Origin: an uncultured Subdoligranulum sp.
Lineage (GTDB): Bacteria; Bacillota; Clostridia; Oscillospirales; Ruminococcaceae
Length of the DNA stretch: 64,000 nucleotides
NCBI RefSeq assembly: GCF_963931595.1
Contig: NZ_OZ007030.1
Span: forward strand, 2,534,481-2,598,480
Direction of reading: 5' to 3'
Shown here piece by piece: positions 59,875-64,000 of the stretch. Position numbers and translations under genes: made by a program. The number at the start of each line of letters is the position of its first letter. The first letter of the stretch is position 1. The notes under the pieces are model-generated. The model made no database searches. It was given only the letters and a program-made list of their open reading frames with translations, and was not told the origin of the DNA.

Positions 59875-60845
59875 AACTGGTTGTGACATCTTCCCCGCAC
59901 ATCCACAGCGGCACCCACACCAGCCGCCTGATGGGCGCGGTGCTGGTGGCCCTGCTGCCCACCCTGCTGGCCGGCGTATGGTTCTTCGGCCTGCGCAGCC
60001 TGGTGCTGGCGGTGGTGTCGGTGGCGGCCTGCCTGGTCTCGGAATGGCTGTACCGCACCCTGACCCGCCAGTCCAACACCCTGCCTGATCTTTCCGCCGC
60101 CGTCACCGGCCTGCTGCTGGCCCTGACCCTGCCCGCCACCGCCCCCTACTGGGTGGCGGCTGTGGGCGGCGTCTTCGCCATCGTGGTGGTAAAGGGCCTC
60201 ATCGGCGGCCTCGGGCAGAATATCTTCAACCCCGCCCTGGCGGCCCGCGCCTTCCTCATGCTCTGCTGGCCCGCCTGCATCACCCGCTTTGCCGCCCCCG
60301 GCACCAGGCCGGACGCCCTGGCCCTGTCGGTGGACATGGTGGCCTCCGCCACGCCGCTCCACCACATGCTCATGCCCGCCCTGCCCACCGAGTCCCTTCT
60401 GGACATGTTCCTGGGCAACATCGGCGGCTGCATCGGTGAAGTGTCCGCCCTGGCCATCCTGCTGGGCGGCGCGTATCTCTTGGTGCGCAAGGTGATCTCC
60501 TGGCGCATCCCGGTGGCCTATCTTGGCACCGTGGCGGTGCTGACCCTGATTTTTTCCAAGGGCCAGGACCCGCTGCTCTGGATGCTCTATAACCTGTTGG
60601 GCGGCGGCGTGCTGCTGGGCGCCTTCTTCATGGCCACCGACTACGCCACCTCCCCCGTCACCCCCTGGGGCCAGCTGGTCTACGGGGTGGGCTGCGGTGC
60701 CCTCACCGTGGCCTTCCGCTACTACGGGCTTTTCCCGGAGGGCGTCACCTACGCCATCCTGCTGATGAACGCCTGCGCCTGGTCGCTGGACCGGCTGACC
60801 CCGCCCAAGCGCTTCGGCACCGTGAAAGGAGGCACCCCGTCATGA
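59871..60845 (+). CDS. rnfD: RnfD, electron transport complex subunit D
   Basis: 324 aa, about ten membrane helices. SPHIHSGTHTSRLMG at the start; NIFNPALAARAFLML; the flavinylation site SATPLHHM, where Thr carries FMN. Start chosen at the ATGA overlap with rnfC. Overlaps rnfG by ATGA. Confidence 0.94.
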   Translation: MKLVVTSSPHIHSGTHTSRLMGAVLVALLPTLLAGVWFFGLRSLVLAVVSVAACLVSEWLYRTLTRQSNTLPDLSAAVTGLLLALTLPATAPYWVAAVGGVFAIVVVKGLIGGLGQNIFNPALAARAFLMLCWPACITRFAAPGTRPDALALSVDMVASATPLHHMLMPALPTESLLDMFLGNIGGCIGEVSALAILLGGAYLLVRKVISWRIPVAYLGTVAVLTLIFSKGQDPLLWMLYNLLGGGVLLGAFFMATDYATSPVTPWGQLVYGVGCGALTVAFRYYGLFPEGVTYAILLMNACAWSLDRLTPPKRFGTVKGGTPS

Positions 60846-61381
60846 AACGAATCCAACGTCTTGACCCCGCGGCGGTGCTGCTGGCCTGCGCGGTGGTGCT
60901 GCTTCTGGTGAGCACCCTGCTGGCCCCCACCGCCCGGGAGAACCGGCAAAAGGAACTGCAGTCCATCCTTTCCACCCTGCTGCCCGGCGCCGAAAGCTTC
61001 GCCCAGGAGGACTACACCGGCGAGGACGAGAACATCGCCGCCGTCTATAAGGCGGACAACGGCTATGTGATCGAGACCGTCACGGCGGGCTACGCCGGGG
61101 ACATCACCATGCTGGTGGGCGTGCACAACGACGGCAGCATCGCGGGCCTGGTGGTCCGCGACATGCAGGAGACCTTCGGTCTCGGCATGGGGGCGCTGTC
61201 CAACGTGGACTTTTTGTCCCAGTTCCTCTGGAACGGCACGTCCTTCACGGTGGGTGACAATGTGGACGCCCTGGCCGGCGCCACCGTCACCTCCAAGGCG
61301 GTGGCCAAAGCTGTGACTTCGGCCAGCGCTTATGTGACCGGCGCCGACATCAGCGCCGGCGCCACCGAATGGGGAGGTTGA
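60842..61381 (+). CDS. rnfG: RnfG, FMN-binding electron transport subunit G
   Basis: 179 aa. One N-terminal helix, then the FMN-binding domain with DALAGATVTSKAV, in which the second Thr is the ApbE target. Partner of RnfD. The next gene starts 4 bp later and is not rnfE, which normally follows. Confidence 0.92.
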   Translation: MKRIQRLDPAAVLLACAVVLLLVSTLLAPTARENRQKELQSILSTLLPGAESFAQEDYTGEDENIAAVYKADNGYVIETVTAGYAGDITMLVGVHNDGSIAGLVVRDMQETFGLGMGALSNVDFLSQFLWNGTSFTVGDNVDALAGATVTSKAVAKAVTSASAYVTGADISAGATEWGG

Positions 61382-61385
61382 TACC

Positions 61386-61823
61386 ATGAAACAGATCGAA
61401 CGATTCAACGTCTTCCTGGCGGTGGTCACCGGGCTGGTGCTGCTCTGGATGGTGGTGCTGCGGGCCTTTGCCCCCGCCGCCATCCTGCCGAAGCTGGACC
61501 TGATGCTGATCTGCGCCGTCACGCTGGCGGCCCTGGTGCTGGAATATTACACCGGCCCCCGGGTGACGAAGCGCAACTGGCTGGCCGTGCTTTTGCTCAA
61601 CGTCGCCACCTTCGCCCTGCTGCCCCTGGCCGCCGGGCTGCTCAGTGGGGAAGGACTGCTGCGGTTTGCCCTTGTGGGCTGCGTGGCCGCCACGGTGCTC
61701 GCCTTTCTCTTCACTGCCATCTGCGACCGGCTGGCCTCCGGCTCCGCCGGCAAGGTGGCCCCGCTGCTCAGCGCCGGGGTGCTCTTCCTGGCCGTGCAGG
61801 GCTGCGCCGGAATGTTCCTGTAA
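61386..61823 (+). CDS. Membrane protein of unknown function in place of rnfE/rnfA
   Basis: 145 aa, about five hydrophobic helices (FNVFLAVVTGLVLLWMVVL, LDLMLICAVTLAALVLEYY, WLAVLLLNVATFALLPLAAG, FALVGCVAATVLAFLFTAI, LLSAGVLFLAVQGCAGMFL). It lacks the RnfA/RnfE fold and Cys positions. Four bp after rnfG, hence co-transcribed. It may be an accessory or an electron/quinone-handling subunit; no homologue recognised. Confidence 0.7.
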   Translation: MKQIERFNVFLAVVTGLVLLWMVVLRAFAPAAILPKLDLMLICAVTLAALVLEYYTGPRVTKRNWLAVLLLNVATFALLPLAAGLLSGEGLLRFALVGCVAATVLAFLFTAICDRLASGSAGKVAPLLSAGVLFLAVQGCAGMFL

Positions 61824-61838
61824 GGCTCAATCACCAAA

Positions 61839-61885
61839 AACAAGCGCCGGGATTTGTGCTGTGTGCACAAATCCCGGCGCTTGTT
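61839..61885. terminator. Bidirectional terminator, 21-bp perfect stem (family copy 2)
   Basis: A 21-bp arm at 61839-61859 (AACAAGCGCCGGGATTTGTGC; given here as 21 bases split 10+11: AACAAGCGCC GGGATTTGTGC) pairs perfectly with 61865-61885, loop TGTGT. It lies between converging genes and belongs to the same palindrome family as 54813-54851. Confidence 0.85.
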
Positions 61886-61897
61886 TGTATCTGCGGG

Positions 61898-62887
61898 TCA
61901 GCCCTGCTGCAGGTGCAGCGTGTAGTTCCGCATATCCTGGATCAGGTCCTGGCCGTCCTCGTCCACCATCATGAAGGCAACCAGCGTGTCCTCCACATAG
62001 ACCTTGAAGGTAGCGCCGTCAATCCAGCCGCTGTCGTAGCCCACCTTCACCAGGTCAGCCACATCGTAGGATTTCTCGGTATCCTCCGTCACGTTCTTCT
62101 CGGTGTAGACGCAGTCCCCCGTGAAGGAGAGGGTGGTCCAGTCAAAGTTCCCCAGCTGCAGCCCGTACACCATGGTCACGTCGCCCACGCCGGGCTTCAT
62201 GCCCGCCACATGGGGGTCGCTGGCGTAGCTGCGGTTGGCCAGCACGCAGTCCATGGAGAAATCGCTGCCCGGCTGCACGTCGGCCACCGACCAGCTGCCG
62301 TCGTCGGGGGCAAAGGCAAGCTGCATCACAATGGTGCCGTGGGTGGTGAACCAGCCGTCCCGCTGCCCTTCCACGTCCAGCGGCACGCTGAGCATGGGCT
62401 GGGTGGGATCGGGGTCCACACGGGTGGCCTCCCCCACCGTGAAGCCGATATCCAGCATCAGGGGATTCTTGCTGTCCAGCAGGCCGTCCTGGCACAGCCC
62501 CATCATGGTGAAGCACTGGCCCCGGTCGGCGTCAAACAGCGCCGTCACATCCTCCGCCGTGGGCAGCGCCTTGGGCTCCACCGCGGTGGGGGTCTCCTCG
62601 TACACGTCGAGGAGTATCCATTCCCGCTGCTCCGGGAAGTACCGCGTGCCGATGCGCATCTCACTGGTGAAGGTGGCATAGTCGTTCTCGTACTCCACGG
62701 TGGCGGTGACGGTGTCGTCGTTGTCCTCCACCTGGTGGCTGCTCACCGTCACCGAGGTGAAGGTGACCGAGGTTCTGTCCTCCGCCAGCAGGGCGGTCAG
62801 TGTGTTCTCCGGGCATTCCTTGGACCCGCAGGCCGTCAGGAACAGGGCCAGCAAAAACGCCGGCAGCAAACAGGCGATCCGTTTCAT
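61898..62887 (-). CDS. Lipoprotein with LytTR-type promoter (paralogue of 43538-44566)
   Basis: 329 aa. Lipobox FLTAC (Cys about residue 20). Paralogue of the lipoprotein at 43538-44566, recognisable from DDTVTATVEYEND, PTQPMLSVPLDVEG, FTTHGTIVMQLAF, DVQPGSDFSMDCVL and QLGNFDWTTLSFTGDC. No named family. AGGAGG site. Its promoter has the same TTTTGC pair and TATGCT box as the paralogue although the genes are 17 kb apart. Confidence 0.77.
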   Translation of the reverse strand: MKRIACLLPAFLLALFLTACGSKECPENTLTALLAEDRTSVTFTSVTVSSHQVEDNDDTVTATVEYENDYATFTSEMRIGTRYFPEQREWILLDVYEETPTAVEPKALPTAEDVTALFDADRGQCFTMMGLCQDGLLDSKNPLMLDIGFTVGEATRVDPDPTQPMLSVPLDVEGQRDGWFTTHGTIVMQLAFAPDDGSWSVADVQPGSDFSMDCVLANRSYASDPHVAGMKPGVGDVTMVYGLQLGNFDWTTLSFTGDCVYTEKNVTEDTEKSYDVADLVKVGYDSGWIDGATFKVYVEDTLVAFMMVDEDGQDLIQDMRNYTLHLQQG

Positions 62888-62930
62888 CTTGCTTCCTCCT
62901 TTACAGACAGATGGTTTCTGCCTGTATGGT

Positions 62931-62989
62931 AGCATACGGCGCGGACGGTTTCCACCGGCTGCGCAAAACTGGTCGCCTGCTGCGCAAAA
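62931..62989 (-). promoter_or_regulatory. LytTR-type direct repeat and promoter of the 62887 lipoprotein
   Basis: Minus strand: TTTTGCGCAG at 62980-62989 and again 21 bp downstream (62959-62968), then TATGCT (62931-62936) after 26 bp. Sequence and geometry match the element at 44630-44694. Confidence 0.65.
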
Positions 62990-63007
62990 ATGACCGTGCC
63001 CGGCATT

Positions 63008-63149
63008 TCAGTTTTGCGGCGCGGACTTTTCCCCCTCCGGGAAGATGATCCTGAAGACAAAGAAGAAGATCCCCATGGCGACGCCGCCGGTGATGAAGGT
63101 GACGAGGATGTTGTAGACCGCCGGGGCCACGAAGGATGGATCGGTTCAT
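63008..63149 (-). pseudogene. Small single-helix membrane protein gene, frameshifted
   Basis: After ATGAAC (start 63149, GAGGTG upstream) one surplus base is present. Skipping it gives MN-DPSFVAPAVYNILVTFI, then TGGVAMGIFFFVFRIIFP and EGEKSAPQN, stop at 63008: a plausible ~46-residue peptide with one membrane helix. As written the frame is broken. Either a decayed gene or a one-base sequence error. No family recognised. Confidence 0.45.
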
Positions 63150-63200
63150 CGTACACCTCGTTTACAAATAAAAAGAGCAACCTCTTTTCAGATGCTGCTC

Positions 63201-63245
63201 GCTGCGGCCGGGCGGATTCGAACCTCTGGCCCTTGGAGTCGGAAA
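63201..63245 (-). other. tRNA 3'-half-like remnant (possible attachment site)
   Basis: The minus strand reads CCGACTCCAAGGGCCAGAGG then TTCGAATCCGCC, resembling an anticodon arm followed by a T-loop (GGTTCGAATCC). The T-stem is mismatched and no 5' half is found, so it is not a working tRNA. tRNA 3' ends are common integration targets, and a CRISPR remnant and broken genes lie just to the right. Confidence 0.35.
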
Positions 63246-63274
63246 ACTGTGACAGACAGGCAAATAGCATGAAC

Positions 63275-63315
63275 CAGCGCCGGAAACTGTGTAGTGTGCA
63301 CAACTTCCGGCGCTG
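63275..63315. terminator. Palindrome, family copy 3
   Basis: CAGCGCCGGAA (63275-63285) pairs with TTCCGGCGCTG (63305-63315), with TGTG/CACA in the loop as in the copies at 54813 and 61839. No gene ends directly here, so its transcript may have been lost. Confidence 0.55.
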
Positions 63316-63428
63316 TTTGTGGTGGTTATAAAAGAATGTTGGGACGTACAAACGACACACGGAACCGGCTGGGAGGAAGGAGTGGTCAGAGGGTGGTCAA
63401 GCCGTCCCTATTGGGTCGCCTTTTTACT

Positions 63429-63642
63429 GTAAACTTTTCACGCCCCGCACGGGGGCGACCCATCGGCAGCTGACGGCTGGACCGGGCGAATCTATTTCAA
63501 TTCACGCCCCTGCGTGGGGGCGACATCCTTGCCGTTGTGGATTGTAACCGTATAAGTATTTCAATTCACACCCCCGCGTGGGGGGCGACACATCCCCGAT
63601 GCCGAGTATTACTCCGCCAACTGATTTCAATTCACGCCCCTG
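63429..63642 (-). CRISPR. Degenerate type I-C-like CRISPR remnant, three spacers, no cas genes
   Basis: Repeat ATTTCAATTCACGCCCCTGC + GTGGGGGCGAC (31 bp) at 63494-63524; a variant with one extra G at 63558-63589; a degenerate copy at about 63429-63459; a copy cut after 19 bases at 63624-63642. Spacers: 63460-63493, 63525-63557 and 63590-63623 (33-34 bp). The reverse complement (GTCGCCCC...GAATTGAAAT) is the I-C type, so crRNA would read from the minus strand and the leader-side repeat is the truncated one. Confidence 0.85.
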
Positions 63643-63701
63643 GCGGTGTCGGCGCTTTCGACCCAAACCCGTTCATTGAGCAAAAGGGCGGCGCGCCGCG
63701 G

Positions 63702-64000
63702 TCAGTAATTCAGCTGGGACAGCCAGGAGAGGGGCAGGTAGTCCCTGTCGTCACCCAAGGCGGAACCAGTCCTCTCCGGCGGGCAGTTCACCCCAGCTGA
63801 CCTGTGCATAGGGATCGCTCAGGAAACCCAGTTCCACACCGGCGGGCAGGCGGCTGGCGTCGACGGTGGCATCGTAATCCCGGTACCGGCGGGGGAACTG
63901 CACCCCGGGCTTTTTCTGCAGGTGGACCAGCTCAAACAGCTTGTGCGCCGGGGCACAGCCCAGCTTGGCCTGGCGGACGCGCTGCGCCGCGTCGGTATCG
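63702..64000 (-). pseudogene. Partial, frameshifted protein-coding remnant at the window edge
   Basis: Entering from the right edge the minus strand encodes RQAKLGCAPAHKLFELVHLQ and onward to DASRLPAGVELGFLSDPYAQ and VSWGELPAGEDWFRLG, then a stop at 63751. A different frame continues sensibly as DDRDYLPLSWLSQLNY with a stop at 63702, implying a frameshift. The protein is not recognised and its start is outside the window. Confidence 0.4.

Noticed and set aside
61386..61823. Calling the gene after rnfG rnfE or rnfA
   Set aside because: It is too short (145 aa against ~195-200), has about five helices and lacks the expected sequence around the helix Cys residues.
63201..63245. A functional tRNA gene
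   Set aside because: Only a 3'-half-like sequence is found, the T-stem is mismatched and no acceptor or D-arm can be drawn.
63537..63800. Plus-strand frame reading through the CRISPR repeats (ISIH-PAWGATH type peptide)
   Set aside because: The peptide is a translation of I-C repeats, a well-known false gene call; it crosses spacers and a rearrangement junction.

Overview
The window is very GC-rich and gene-dense, with strong AAGGAGG-type ribosome binding sites, TTG/GTG starts and ATGA/GTGA gene overlaps. Together with clostridial gene families (YqeB/YqeC selenium-molybdenum proteins, Rnf-type genes, AgrC/LytTR signalling, IS200) this suggests a high-GC gut Bacillota of the Oscillospiraceae/Ruminococcaceae type. 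The genus cannot be fixed from sequence reading alone.

Layout. 1-11.3 kb: a selenium/molybdenum cofactor locus (class V aminotransferase, YedE, TusA/YedF-like, DUF3343, YqeC, YqeB, MoeA-like, MoaC, MoaA, MOSC-MogA, ModABC, XdhC) without the hydroxylase it should serve. 11.3-14.4 kb: an internally deleted MATE transporter with an attenuator-like leader, an XRE regulator and a small gene sharing a divergent promoter/operator, thioredoxin reductase and a 27-aa hydrophobic peptide. 14.5-21 kb: a GH32 sugar operon (GH32, solute-binding protein, two permeases, one frameshifted) with a divergent LacI regulator. 21-22.9 kb: a cut IS3-type element fused to a response-regulator stub, and an IS200 element. 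22.9-33.8 kb: a 5-oxoproline/D-glutamate catabolic operon (PxpA, DUF1445, PxpC, PxpB, DUF4392, D-amino-acid transaminase), a cytidylate-kinase-like gene and a complete Liv ABC transporter with a structured leader. 34-35.5 kb: an AbgT/M32 deletion chimera and a flavin reductase. 35.6-42.6 kb: a Ser/Thr kinase, PP2C, FHA-ABC ATPase and permease cluster. 42.6-48.3 kb: two lipoproteins, a two-component locus with a divided histidine kinase and a truncated LytTR regulator, and a WG-repeat lipoprotein. 48.3-54.3 kb: two more GH32 enzymes, a LacI regulator and a sucrose-type PTS. 54.4-61.8 kb: an HxlR regulator and a reduced Rnf/flavinylation module (NusG-II, Gx transporter, DUF1622, duplicated lipoprotein, ApbE, RnfC, RnfD, RnfG, membrane protein) lacking RnfA, RnfB and RnfE. 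61.9-64 kb: a lipoprotein, a decayed small membrane gene, a tRNA-like remnant, a leaderless type I-C CRISPR remnant and a broken gene at the edge.

Main points. (1) Three lipoprotein promoters share TTTTGC direct repeats with a 21-bp period, the geometry of LytTR sites, and one lies beside the LytTR two-component operon. That operon has its intact phosphoacceptor His box on a separate 105-aa membrane protein, while the full-length kinase has lost it. (2) The Pxp operon holds both halves of a DGLUCY-like D-glutamate cyclase as separate genes plus a D-amino-acid transaminase, next to an amino-acid ABC transporter. (3) The Rnf-type module has only the flavin-carrying and NADH-side subunits. (4) Several loci carry clean internal deletions, and a few carry single-base frameshifts that could be biological or assembly errors.
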